A stretch of DNA of 36,315 nucleotides, from assembly GCF_003947455.1 (NCBI RefSeq), contig NZ_QHJH01000067.1:1-36315 (forward strand), in the 5' to 3' direction. A program made the position numbers and the translations under genes. Under the pieces are notes generated by a model. The model was given only the letters and a program-made list of their open reading frames with translations. It did no database searches and was not told the origin of the DNA. Positions 9,881 to 18,310 of the stretch are shown here, one piece after another (position 1 is the stretch's first letter; every line of letters begins with the position of its first letter). Source of the stretch: Streptomyces sp. WAC 04229 (GTDB lineage: Bacteria; Actinomycetota; Actinomycetes; Streptomycetales; Streptomycetaceae).

Positions 9881-9919
9881 ACGGCGGCCCGGCCCCCCCG
9901 AGGGGTGCCGGGCCGCCGT
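9881..9919. terminator. Bidirectional hairpin terminator between the Uma2-family gene and nuoN
   Basis: A 13-bp perfect inverted repeat: ACGGCGGCCCGGC at 9881-9893 pairs with GCCGGGCCGCCGT at 9907-9919. Further C/G pairing is possible inside the loop. It lies between the convergent stops at 9866 and 9942, so it can end the 16-kb nuo transcript and the Uma2-family gene. There is no U-tract, as is usual in streptomycetes. Confidence 0.8.
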
Positions 9920-9941
9920 CTCAAGCACAGCAGGCGCCGCG

Positions 9942-11597
9942 TCAGCGCACGAACACCCCCGCCTGACCGGCAAGGTCCAGGAAGTACTGCGGTGCCACGC
10001 CGAGTACCACCGTCACCGCGACTCCGACACCGATCGCCGTCATCGTCAGGGGGGACGGGACCGCCACCGTCGGACCCTCCGGCCGGGGCTCGCTGAAGAA
10101 CATCAGGACGATCACGCGGATGTAGAAGAACGCCGCGATCGCCGAGGAGATCACGCCGATCACGACCAGCGGGGCCGCGCCGCCCTCCGCCGCCGCCTTG
10201 AAGACGGCGAACTTGCCGGAGAACCCGGAGGTCAGCGGGATGCCCGCGAAGGCCAGCAGGAAGATCGCGAACACCGCCGCCACCAGCGGTGACCTGCGGC
10301 CGAGCCCGGCCCACTTGGACAGGTGCGTCGCCTCGCCGCCCGCGTCGCGCACCAGCGTCACCACGGCGAAGGCGCCGATCGTGACGAAGGAGTACGCGGC
10401 CAGGTAGAAGAGGACGGACGAGATGCCGTCCGGCGTGGTCGCGATGACACCGGCGAGGATGAAGCCCGCGTGCGCGATCGACGAGTACGCCAGCAGCCGC
10501 TTGATGTCGGTCTGCGTGATCGCGACGATCGCGCCGCCCAGCATGGTGACGATCGCCACGGCCCACATCACCGGCCGCCAGTCCCAGCGCAGGCCGGGCA
10601 GGACGACGTAGAGGATGCGCAGCAGCGCGCCGAAGGCGGCCACCTTGGTCGCCGCCGCCATGAAGCCGGTCACCGGCGTCGGCGCACCCTGGTACACGTC
10701 CGGCGTCCACATGTGGAACGGCACCGCGCCCACCTTGAACAGCAGGCCCATGACGATCAGCGCGGAGCCGACGAGCAGCAGCGCGTCGTTGCCCATCGTG
10801 TCGGCGAGTGCCGGGGTGACGTTCTGCACGGTGCCGTCGACCACCTGGGCGATCGTGCCGTACGACATGGAGCCCGCGTAGCCGTAGAGCAGGGCGATGC
10901 CGAACAGGGTGAACGCGGAGGCGAAGGCGCCGAGGAGGAAGTACTTGACCGCCGCCTCCTGCGACATGAGCCGCTTGCGGCGGGCCAGCGCGCACAGCAG
11001 GTACAGCGGGAGGGAGAAGACCTCCAGGGCGACGAAGAGCGTCAGCAGGTCGTTGGCGGCCGGGAAGACCAGCATGCCGGCGACCGCGAAGAGCAGGAGC
11101 GGGAACACCTCCGTGGTGGTGAAGCCCGCCTTGACCGCCTTCTGCTCGCTCTCGCTGCCCGGTACGGCCGCGGCCTGCGCGGCGAAGGAGTCGACGCGGT
11201 TGCCGTGCGCCTCCGGGTCGAGCCGCCGCTCGGCGAAGGTGAACAGGCCGACCAGCGCCACCAGCAGGATCGTGCCCTGCAGGAAGAGGGCCGGTCCGTC
11301 GACGGCGATGGCGCCCATCGCCGCGATGCCCGCCTTGGTCGTGCCGTGTCCGCCCGCCGCGAGCGCGACGACCGCGGCGAAGGCGGCGACCAGCGCGACG
11401 GCCGACACGAACATCTGCGCGTAGTAGCGGGCCCTGCGCGGCACGAAGGCCTCGACCAGGATTCCGATGATCGCCGCGCCGACGATGATGAGGGTGGGCG
11501 CGAGCTGCCCGTACTCGATCTTCGGCGCGTCGATCTTGGCGATCGGGTCGGCCGCCGCCGTCGTTGTCCACAGGCTGTGGACGGCTGTTGCGCTCAC
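9942..11597 (-). CDS. nuoN: NADH-quinone oxidoreductase subunit N
   Basis: Last gene of the complex I operon; antiporter-like membrane subunit of the proton-pumping arm, 551 aa. It is highly hydrophobic with about 14 helices. Recognisable motifs include FPLLLFAVAGMLVFPAANDL with the Glu-containing helix LFVALEVFSLPLYLL. The loop with MWTPDVYQGAPTPVTGFMA and LLAYSSIAHAGFIL, which holds the conserved channel Lys and His, is also present. The GTG start overlaps the nuoM stop (GTGA). The N-terminal codons contain a DnaA-box-like inverted repeat (separate entry). A strong terminator follows 22 nt after the stop. Confidence 0.97.
   Translation of the reverse strand: MSATAVHSLWTTTAAADPIAKIDAPKIEYGQLAPTLIIVGAAIIGILVEAFVPRRARYYAQMFVSAVALVAAFAAVVALAAGGHGTTKAGIAAMGAIAVDGPALFLQGTILLVALVGLFTFAERRLDPEAHGNRVDSFAAQAAAVPGSESEQKAVKAGFTTTEVFPLLLFAVAGMLVFPAANDLLTLFVALEVFSLPLYLLCALARRKRLMSQEAAVKYFLLGAFASAFTLFGIALLYGYAGSMSYGTIAQVVDGTVQNVTPALADTMGNDALLLVGSALIVMGLLFKVGAVPFHMWTPDVYQGAPTPVTGFMAAATKVAAFGALLRILYVVLPGLRWDWRPVMWAVAIVTMLGGAIVAITQTDIKRLLAYSSIAHAGFILAGVIATTPDGISSVLFYLAAYSFVTIGAFAVVTLVRDAGGEATHLSKWAGLGRRSPLVAAVFAIFLLAFAGIPLTSGFSGKFAVFKAAAEGGAAPLVVIGVISSAIAAFFYIRVIVLMFFSEPRPEGPTVAVPSPLTMTAIGVGVAVTVVLGVAPQYFLDLAGQAGVFVR
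11564..11582. repeat. Inverted repeat with DnaA-box sequence inside the 5' end of nuoN
   Basis: TTGTCCACA at 11564-11572 is the preferred Streptomyces DnaA box as I recall it. It is followed after GGC by TGTGGAC (11576-11582), which gives the perfect 7-bp inverted repeat GTCCACA-GGC-TGTGGAC. It lies within codons for about residues 6-12 of NuoN. It could bind DnaA, form a small hairpin, or be a coincidence of coding. Confidence 0.45.
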
Positions 11598-13165
11598 TTG
11601 GCCGCCTCCACCTCAGGCTGGGGGTCCTTCTTGTGTACGTCGGACATGGTCTGCTCCACCGCGGGGTTGACGATGTCCGTGACGGGCTTCGGGAAGACGC
11701 CCAGGAAGATCAGCAGCGCGACCAGCGGCGCCACCACGACCAGCTCACGCACCCGCAGGTCGGGCATCGCGGAGACCTCCGGCTTCACCGGGCCCGTCAT
11801 CGTCCGCTGGTAGAGGACGAGGGTGTAGAGCGCGGCGAGGACGATGCCGAAGGTGGCGATGATGCCGATCACGGGATAGCGCGTGAACGTGCCGACCAGG
11901 ACCAGGAACTCACTGATGAAGGGCGCGAGGCCCGGCAGGGAGAGGGTCGCGAGGCCGCCGATCAGGAAGGTGCCGGCGAGGACCGGCGCCACCTTCTGCA
12001 CCCCGCCGTAGTCGGCGATGAGCCGCGAGCCGCGCCGCGAGATCAGGAAGCCGGCGATCAGCATCAGCACCGCGGTCGAGATGCCGTGGTTGACCATGTA
12101 CAGCGTCGCGCCGGACTGGCCCTGGCTGGTCATCGCGAAGATGCCCATGATGATGAAGCCGAAGTGCGAGATCGACGCGTACGCGATCAGCCGCTTGATG
12201 TCGCGCTGGCCGACCGCGAGCAGCGCGCCGTAGACGATGCTGACGACCGCCAGCACCAGGATGACCGGCGTCGCCCACTTGCTCGCCTCCGGGAAGAGCT
12301 GGAGGCAGAAGCGGAGCATCGCGAAGGTGCCGACCTTGTCGACTACCGCCGTGATGAGCACCGCGACCGGGGCGGTCGACTCCTGCATGGCGTTGGGCAG
12401 CCAGGTGTGCAGCGGCCACAGCGGCGCCTTCACCGCGAAGGCGAAGAAGAAGCCGAGGAAGAGCCAGCGCTCGGTGCTGGTCGCCATGTCCAGCTCGCCG
12501 CTGGCCCGCGCCTGGGCGATCTCCGTCAGCGAGAAGTTCCCGGCGACCACGTAGAGCCCGATCACCGCGGCCAGCATGATCAGACCGCCGGCCAGGTTGT
12601 AGAGGAGGAACTTCACCGCGGCGTACGACCGCTGCGTCGCCGCCGTCTTCTCGCCGTGCTCGTGGGCCCGGTCCCCGAAGCCGCCGATGAGGAAGTACAT
12701 CGGGATGAGCATGGCTTCGAAGAAGATGTAGAAGAGGAAGACGTCGGTGGCCTCGAACGAGATGATCACCATCGCCTCGACGGCCAGGATCAGGGCGAAG
12801 AAGCCCTGCGTCGGCCGCCACCGGCTGCTGCCGGTCTCCAGCGGGTCGGCGTCGTGCCAGCCCGCGAGGATGATGAACGGGATCAGCAGCGCGGTCAGCG
12901 CGATCAGCGCCACCGCGATGCCGTCCACGCCCAGCTCGTACCGGACGCCGAAGTCCGCGATCCAGGAGTGCGACTCGGTGAGCTGGTAACGGTCGCCGCC
13001 GGGGTCGAAGCGGACCAGGACCGCGATCGCCAGCGCGAGCGTGGCCAGCGAGACCAGCAGCGCCAGCCACTTGGCCGCGGTGCGTTTCGCGGCCGGCACG
13101 GCGGCCGTGGCGATCGCCCCGACGGCCGGGAGGGCCGCCGTGACTGTCAGCAGGGGAAAGGACAT
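11594..13165 (-). CDS. nuoM: NADH-quinone oxidoreductase subunit M
   Basis: Antiporter-like proton-pumping membrane subunit, 523 aa. Family motifs are visible: YELGVDGIAVALIALTALL near the N-terminus, FEATDVFLFYIFFEAMLIPMY with the channel Glu, PLWPLHTWLPNAMQESTAPV, and RLIAYASISHFGFIIMGIFA with the conserved Lys/His region. The frame stays open far upstream, but ATG at 13165 gives the correct N-terminus and lies 5 nt after the nuoL stop. Its stop overlaps the nuoN start by 4 nt. Confidence 0.97.
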   Translation of the reverse strand: MSFPLLTVTAALPAVGAIATAAVPAAKRTAAKWLALLVSLATLALAIAVLVRFDPGGDRYQLTESHSWIADFGVRYELGVDGIAVALIALTALLIPFIILAGWHDADPLETGSSRWRPTQGFFALILAVEAMVIISFEATDVFLFYIFFEAMLIPMYFLIGGFGDRAHEHGEKTAATQRSYAAVKFLLYNLAGGLIMLAAVIGLYVVAGNFSLTEIAQARASGELDMATSTERWLFLGFFFAFAVKAPLWPLHTWLPNAMQESTAPVAVLITAVVDKVGTFAMLRFCLQLFPEASKWATPVILVLAVVSIVYGALLAVGQRDIKRLIAYASISHFGFIIMGIFAMTSQGQSGATLYMVNHGISTAVLMLIAGFLISRRGSRLIADYGGVQKVAPVLAGTFLIGGLATLSLPGLAPFISEFLVLVGTFTRYPVIGIIATFGIVLAALYTLVLYQRTMTGPVKPEVSAMPDLRVRELVVVAPLVALLIFLGVFPKPVTDIVNPAVEQTMSDVHKKDPQPEVEAAK

Positions 13166-13170
13166 CGGTA

Positions 13171-15135
13171 TCAGACCGCCCTCATCAGCAGGGTCGCGGC
13201 GACGAGGACCGCCGCACCGCCGAACATCGAGACCGCGTAACTGCGCGCGAACCCGTTCTGCAGCTTGCGCATCCGCCCGGACAGGCCGCCGACCGAGGCC
13301 GCCGTGCCGTTGACGACCCCGTCGACCAGAGTGTGGTCGACGTAGACCAGGGAGCGCGTCAGGTGCTCGCCGCCGCGGACCAGGACGACGTGGTTGAAGT
13401 CGTCCTGGAGCAGGTCGCGCCGGGCGGCCCGGGTGAGCAGCGACCCGCGCGGGGCGACGGCCGGGACCGGACGGCGCCCGTACTGCGCCCAGGCGACCGC
13501 GACACCGATCACCATCACGGCCACCGTGGAGACCGTGACCGTCAGGGCGCTGATCGGCGCGTGTCCGTGGTCGTGCCCGGTGATGGGCTCCAGCCAGTGC
13601 ACGAACCGGTCGCCGATGCTGAAGAACGCGCCGCCGAACACCGAGCCGACGGCCAGCACGATCATCGGGATCGTCATGAGCTTCGGCGACTCGTGCGGGT
13701 GCGGAGGCTCGTAAGCGCCGCGGGTCTCGGCGGCCGGCTCCACGTCGGGGGCGGCGGGCGACGGCGTCGGCGCCTTGCGCCAGCGTTCCTCGCCGAAGAA
13801 CGTCATCAGCATCACGCGCGTCATGTAGTACGCCGTGATGGCCGCGCCCAGCAGGGCGACGCCGCCGAGGATCCAGCCCTCGGTGCCGCCCTTGGCGAAC
13901 GCCGACTCGATGATCTTGTCCTTGGAGAAGAAGCCGGACAGTCCCGGGAAGCCGATGATCGCGAGATAGCCGAGCCCGAAGGTGACGAAGGTGACCGGCA
14001 TGTACTTGCGCAGTCCGCCGTAGCGGCGCATGTCGACCTCGTCGTTCATCCCGTGCATGACGGAACCCGCGCCGAGGAACAGCCCGGCCTTGAAGAAGCC
14101 GTGCGTCACCAGGTGCATGATGGCGAAGACGTAGCCGATGGGGCCGAGTCCGGCGGCCAGCACCATGTAGCCGATCTGCGACATGGTCGAACCGGCCAGC
14201 GCCTTCTTGATGTCGTCCTTGGCACAACCGACGATCGCACCGAAGAGCAGCGTGACCGCGCCCACGATGGCGACCACCAGCTGGGCGTCGGGCGCGCCGT
14301 TGAAGATCGCGCCGGAGCGGACGATCAGGTAGACGCCCGCGGTCACCATGGTCGCGGCGTGGATGAGAGCCGAGACCGGGGTCGGGCCCTCCATCGCGTC
14401 CCCGAGCCAGGACTGGAGCGGTACCTGGGCGGACTTGCCGCAGGCGGCGAGCAGCAGCATCAGGGCGATCGCGGTGAGCTTGCCCTCGCCGGCCTGACCC
14501 GCGAGCGCGGCCTCGCCCTCGCCGCCGAGCACCGGCCCGAAGGCGAAGGTGCCGAACCAGAGGAACATCAGCATGATCGCGATGGACAGGCCCATGTCGC
14601 CGACGCGGTTGACCAGGAAGGCCTTCTTCGCGGCGGTGGCGGCGCTGGGCTTGTGCTGCCAGAAGCCGATCAGCAGGTAGGAGGCGAGTCCGACGCCCTC
14701 CCAGCCGACGTACAGCAGCAGGTAGTTGTCGGCGAGGACGAGCAGCAGCATCGCCGCGAGGAACAGGTTGAGGTAGCCGAAGAAGCGGCGGCGGCGCTCG
14801 TCGTGCTCCATGTAGGAGACGGAGTACAGGTGGATCAGTGAGCCGACGCCGGTGATCAGCAGGACGAACGTCATCGACAGCTGGTCGAGCCGGAAGGCGA
14901 CGTCGGCCTGGAAGCCCTCCACCGGGATCCAGCTGAACAGGTGCTGCGTCAGGGTGCGGTCCTCGGCACCGCTGCCGAGCATGTCGGCGAAGAGGACGAC
15001 GCCGATCACGAAGGACGCGGCCGCCAGCAGCGTGCCGATCCAGTGGCCGACGGCGTCGAGCCGGCGTCCGCCGCACAGCAGAACCGCAGCTCCGAGCAAG
15101 GGCGCCGCGACAAGCAGCGCAATCAGATTCTCCAC
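13171..15135 (-). CDS. nuoL: NADH-quinone oxidoreductase subunit L
   Basis: Largest antiporter-like subunit of complex I, at the distal end of the membrane arm, 654 aa. It shows FRLDQLSMTFVLLITGVGSL, YVGWEGVGLASYLLIGFW, LQSWLGDAMEGPTPVSALIH and ALAGSTMSQIGYMVLAAGLG, the usual proton-channel and quinone-family signatures. The C-terminal part includes the lateral amphipathic helix region and a final membrane anchor (MFGGAAVLVAATLLM). It starts with GTG at 15135, preceded by GAGGGG, 14 nt after the nuoK stop. A Pro-rich, charged loop near residues 440-475 (for example APTPSPAAPDVEPAAETRGA) looks like an actinomycete-type insertion. Confidence 0.97.
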   Translation of the reverse strand: MENLIALLVAAPLLGAAVLLCGGRRLDAVGHWIGTLLAAASFVIGVVLFADMLGSGAEDRTLTQHLFSWIPVEGFQADVAFRLDQLSMTFVLLITGVGSLIHLYSVSYMEHDERRRRFFGYLNLFLAAMLLLVLADNYLLLYVGWEGVGLASYLLIGFWQHKPSAATAAKKAFLVNRVGDMGLSIAIMLMFLWFGTFAFGPVLGGEGEAALAGQAGEGKLTAIALMLLLAACGKSAQVPLQSWLGDAMEGPTPVSALIHAATMVTAGVYLIVRSGAIFNGAPDAQLVVAIVGAVTLLFGAIVGCAKDDIKKALAGSTMSQIGYMVLAAGLGPIGYVFAIMHLVTHGFFKAGLFLGAGSVMHGMNDEVDMRRYGGLRKYMPVTFVTFGLGYLAIIGFPGLSGFFSKDKIIESAFAKGGTEGWILGGVALLGAAITAYYMTRVMLMTFFGEERWRKAPTPSPAAPDVEPAAETRGAYEPPHPHESPKLMTIPMIVLAVGSVFGGAFFSIGDRFVHWLEPITGHDHGHAPISALTVTVSTVAVMVIGVAVAWAQYGRRPVPAVAPRGSLLTRAARRDLLQDDFNHVVLVRGGEHLTRSLVYVDHTLVDGVVNGTAASVGGLSGRMRKLQNGFARSYAVSMFGGAAVLVAATLLMRAV

Positions 15136-15149
15136 GATTCAGCGACCCC

Positions 15150-15449
15150 TCACAGCTTCATCAGGCTGGCGTCGTCGACCGAGGCCGAGTGGCGGGAACG
15201 GAACAGGGACACGATGATCGCGAGCCCGACCACGACCTCCGCGGCGGCGACGACCATCGTGAAGAAGGCGATGATCTGGCCGTCGAGATTGCCGTGCATG
15301 CGGGAGAAGGCGACGAACGCGAGGTTGCAGGCGTTGAGCATCAGCTCGATGCACATGAAGACCACGATCGCGTTGCGCCGGATCAGGACGCCGGTGGCGC
15401 CGATCGTGAACAACAGTGCCGCGAGGTACAGGTAGTTGACGGGGTTCAC
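15150..15449 (-). CDS. nuoK: NADH-quinone oxidoreductase subunit K
   Basis: Small three-helix membrane subunit of complex I, 99 aa, of standard length. The two conserved membrane glutamates of the proton path are present: Glu35 in [13 protein letters not shown] and Glu71 in [12 protein letters not shown]. It starts with GTG at 15449 and overlaps the nuoJ stop by 4 nt. The frame continues open upstream, but the homologous N-terminus ([13 protein letters not shown]) fixes this start. Confidence 0.97.
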
Positions 15450-16303
15450 TTCGACGCCTCCTCGGACCGCCTGGAGTTGTCCGGCCCGGCCGCGCCACGC
15501 TCCAGGCGCTCCTCGGCCCGCTGCTCCAGGGCCTTCAGGTCGCCCAGCGCCTGGGTCGACACGTCGCGGATCTGGCCGCGCTCGCGCAGCGTCTTGCTGA
15601 CGGTCAGCTCGGACGGGGTGCCGTCGGGCAGCAGGCCCGCGATGTCGACCGCGTTGTGCCGGGCGTACACGCCGGGTGCCGGGAGCGGCGGCAGGTGCTT
15701 GCCCTCGCGGACGCGGCGCTCGGCCAGTTCGCGCTGGGTCGCCGCGCGTTCGGTGCGCTCGCGGTGGGTGAGCACCATGGCGCCGACGGCGGCCGTGATG
15801 AGCAGCGCGCCGGTGATCTCGAAGGCGAAGACGTACTTGGTGAAGATGAGGGACGCGATGCCCTCCACGTTCCCGTTCGCGTTCGCCTGGGCGAGGCCGG
15901 TGGTCTCCTCCAGCGAGGCGTTGCCGATGCCGGCGATCAGCAGGATGCCGAAGCCGAGCCCGGACACCAGGGCCAGCCAGCGCTGGCCCTTGATGGTCTC
16001 CTTCAGGGAGTCCGCCGCGGTGACGCCGACGAGCATCACCACGAACAGGAACAGCATCATGACCGCGCCGGTGTAGACGACGATCTGCACGATGCCCAGG
16101 AAGTAGGCGCCGTTGGCGAGGTAGAACACCGCCAGGACGATCATGGTCCCGGCGAGGCAGAGCGCGCTGTGCACGGCCTTCCGCATGAAGACGGTGCACA
16201 GGGCGCCGATCACCGCGACCGTGCCGAGGATCCAGAACTGGACGGCCTCCCCGGTGGAGGTGCCGGCCGAGAGGGTCGCCGCGGCGGCGAGCTGCGCGCT
16301 CAT
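15446..16303 (-). CDS. nuoJ: NADH-quinone oxidoreductase subunit J with long C-terminal extension
   Basis: Membrane subunit of complex I, 285 aa. The membrane part (about 1-175) has [31 protein letters not shown] split over two helices, including the distinctive helix 3 region with Tyr and Gly. After the last helix comes a roughly 105-residue charged cytoplasmic tail, rich in Arg and Glu and probably helical in part ([35 protein letters not shown]). Enterobacterial NuoJ is about 184 aa, and tails of this sort occur in actinobacteria. The ATG overlaps the nuoI stop (ATGA) and the stop overlaps nuoK (GTGA). Confidence 0.95.
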
Positions 16304-16941
16304 CGGCGGATCACCTTCTCCGACGCCGGTTCGGTCCCGCCGAAGGTCGAGTCGCCCTCCTGGACGACCTCGCCCTTGGAGTGCGCGACCTGCTGCTCGG
16401 TGCCGGGGGCCGCCTCGGTCACCAGGCCCCGGTAGTAGTCCTGCTCGTCCGTGCCCGGGTAGATGGCGTGGGGCGAGTCGACCATGCCCTCCTCCAGGCC
16501 GGCCAGCAGCTGGTCCTTGGTGAAGATGAGGTTGGCGCGGCTGGAGTCGGCCAGTTCGAACTCGTTGGTCATCGTCAGCGCGCGTGTGGGGCACGCCTCG
16601 ATGCACAGGCCGCACAGGATGCAGCGGGCGTAGTTGATCTGGTAGACGCGGCCGTACCGCTCGCCCGGCGAGTAGCGCTCCTCGTCGGTGTTGTCCGCGC
16701 CCTCCACGTAGATGGCGTCCGCGGGGCAGGCCCAGGCGCACAGTTCGCACCCGACGCACTTCTCCAGGCCGTCCGGATGGCGGTTGAGCTGGTGCCGTCC
16801 GTGGAAGCGCGGAGCGGTGGTCTTCTGCTGCTCCGGGTACTGCTCGGTCAGCCGCTTCTTGAACATGGCCTTGAAGGTCACGCCGAAGCCGGCCACGGGG
16901 TTCTGGAAACCGGGGTTGGTCTCCTTGGGTTCCTCAGCCAT
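16300..16941 (-). CDS. nuoI: NADH-quinone oxidoreductase subunit I (2x[4Fe-4S])
   Basis: Peripheral-arm subunit carrying clusters N6a and N6b that feed electrons to NuoB, 213 aa. Two ferredoxin motifs are present: CVGCELCAWACP (Cys62, 65, 68, 72) and CILCGLCIEACP (Cys107, 110, 113, 117). I chose ATG at 16941 because a GGAGG ribosome site lies just upstream. An in-frame start at 17013 would add 24 residues inside nuoH and is unlikely. It overlaps the nuoH end by 8 nt and the nuoJ start by 4 nt. Confidence 0.97.
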   Translation of the reverse strand: MAEEPKETNPGFQNPVAGFGVTFKAMFKKRLTEQYPEQQKTTAPRFHGRHQLNRHPDGLEKCVGCELCAWACPADAIYVEGADNTDEERYSPGERYGRVYQINYARCILCGLCIEACPTRALTMTNEFELADSSRANLIFTKDQLLAGLEEGMVDSPHAIYPGTDEQDYYRGLVTEAAPGTEQQVAHSKGEVVQEGDSTFGGTEPASEKVIRR

Positions 16942-18310
16942 CGGACGCCTCCTTTCCATCCGTAGATCCGCCCACAGGTCCGTCACTCTGAGTATCGGGT
17001 CCGCCACTGACAATCAGCTCCCGCTCCCGGCGCGGGCGACGCCGTGGCACCGGCGGCAACTCCTGTCCGGGCATCGGCGGTACGGGGAATCCGCCGGCCA
17101 TGGGGTCGAACGCGGCGGGCTCCTCGGCGGGCGCCTCGGCCCGCTTGCCCTTCTCGCGGAAGATGTCCACGGCGAAGGAGAGCAGCAGCAGGGCCAGGAC
17201 ACCGCCGCCGATGTAGAGGGCGATGTCGGCGAAGTCGTAGTTCTCGTTCCGGAGGGCCCGCACGGTCGCGACCAGCATCAGCCAGACCAGGGAGACCGGG
17301 ATGAGGACCTTCCAGCCGAGCTTCATCAACTGGTCGTAGCGCACGCGCGGGAGTGTGCCGCGCAGCCAGATGAAGAAGAACAGCAGCAACTGGACCTTGA
17401 CGACGAACCAGAGCAGCGGCCACCAGCCGTGGTTGGCGCCCTCCCAGAAGGTGCTGACCGGCCACGGGGCCCGCCAGCCGCCCAGGAACAGCGTGGTGGC
17501 GACCGCCGAGACGGTCACCATGTTCACGTACTCGGCGAGCATGAACATCGCGAACTTGATCGACGAGTACTCGGTGTTGAAACCGCCCACCAGGTCGCCC
17601 TCGGACTCCGGCATGTCGAAGGGGGCGCGGTTGGTCTCGCCGATCATCGTGACGACGTAGAGGATGAAGGAGACCGGCAGCAGCACGATGTACCAGCGGT
17701 CGCCCTGCTGCGCGACGATCTCCGACGTGGACATCGACCCGGAGTAGAGGAAGACCGAGGCGAACGCGGCGCCCATCGCGATCTCGTAGGAGATCATCTG
17801 CGCGCAGGACCGCAGCCCGCCGAGGAGCGGGTACGTCGATCCCGAGCTCCAGCCCGCCAGCACGATGCCGTAGATGCCGACCGAGGCGACCGCCAGGATG
17901 AACAGCATGGCGATGGGCAGGTCCGTGAGCTGCATCGCGGTGCGGTGGCCGAAGATCGAGACCTCGTTGCCGGCCGGGCCGAAGGGGATCACGGCGATCG
18001 CCATGAAGGCCGGGATGGCCGCGACGATCGGCGCGAGGACGTACACCGCCTTGTCGGCGCGCTTGACGACCAGGTCTTCCTTGAGCATCAGCTTGATGCC
18101 GTCGGCGAGCGACTGGAGCATGCCCCAGGGGCCGTGCCGGTTCGGTCCGATGCGCAGCTGCATCCAGGCGACGACCTTGCGCTCCCACACGATGGAGAAC
18201 AGCACGGTCACCATCAGGAAGGCGAAGCAGAACACCGCCTTGACGACGACCAGCCACCAGGGGTCGGTGCCGAACATCGAGAGGTCTTCAGCGGCGAGGT
18301 ACGGGCTCAT
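16934..18310 (-). CDS. nuoH: NADH-quinone oxidoreductase subunit H
   Basis: Membrane subunit that forms much of the quinone chamber at the junction with the peripheral arm, 458 aa with about eight helices. Diagnostic segments are FSIVWERKVVAWMQLRIGPN, DGIKLMLKED, TNRAPFDMPESEGDLVGGFN (conserved Glu/Asp loop) and LRGTLPRVRYDQLM. The last ~70 residues after the final helix form a Pro- and Arg-rich soluble tail (PVPPMPGQELPPVPRRRPRR) absent from enteric NuoH. The ATG overlaps the nuoG stop (ATGA). Confidence 0.97.
   Translation of the reverse strand: MSPYLAAEDLSMFGTDPWWLVVVKAVFCFAFLMVTVLFSIVWERKVVAWMQLRIGPNRHGPWGMLQSLADGIKLMLKEDLVVKRADKAVYVLAPIVAAIPAFMAIAVIPFGPAGNEVSIFGHRTAMQLTDLPIAMLFILAVASVGIYGIVLAGWSSGSTYPLLGGLRSCAQMISYEIAMGAAFASVFLYSGSMSTSEIVAQQGDRWYIVLLPVSFILYVVTMIGETNRAPFDMPESEGDLVGGFNTEYSSIKFAMFMLAEYVNMVTVSAVATTLFLGGWRAPWPVSTFWEGANHGWWPLLWFVVKVQLLLFFFIWLRGTLPRVRYDQLMKLGWKVLIPVSLVWLMLVATVRALRNENYDFADIALYIGGGVLALLLLSFAVDIFREKGKRAEAPAEEPAAFDPMAGGFPVPPMPGQELPPVPRRRPRRERELIVSGGPDTQSDGPVGGSTDGKEASDG

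Noticed and set aside
9138..11582. Replication origin based on DnaA boxes
   Set aside because: One isolated box and one short inverted repeat inside nuoN. There is no cluster of boxes and no dnaA/dnaN neighbourhood.
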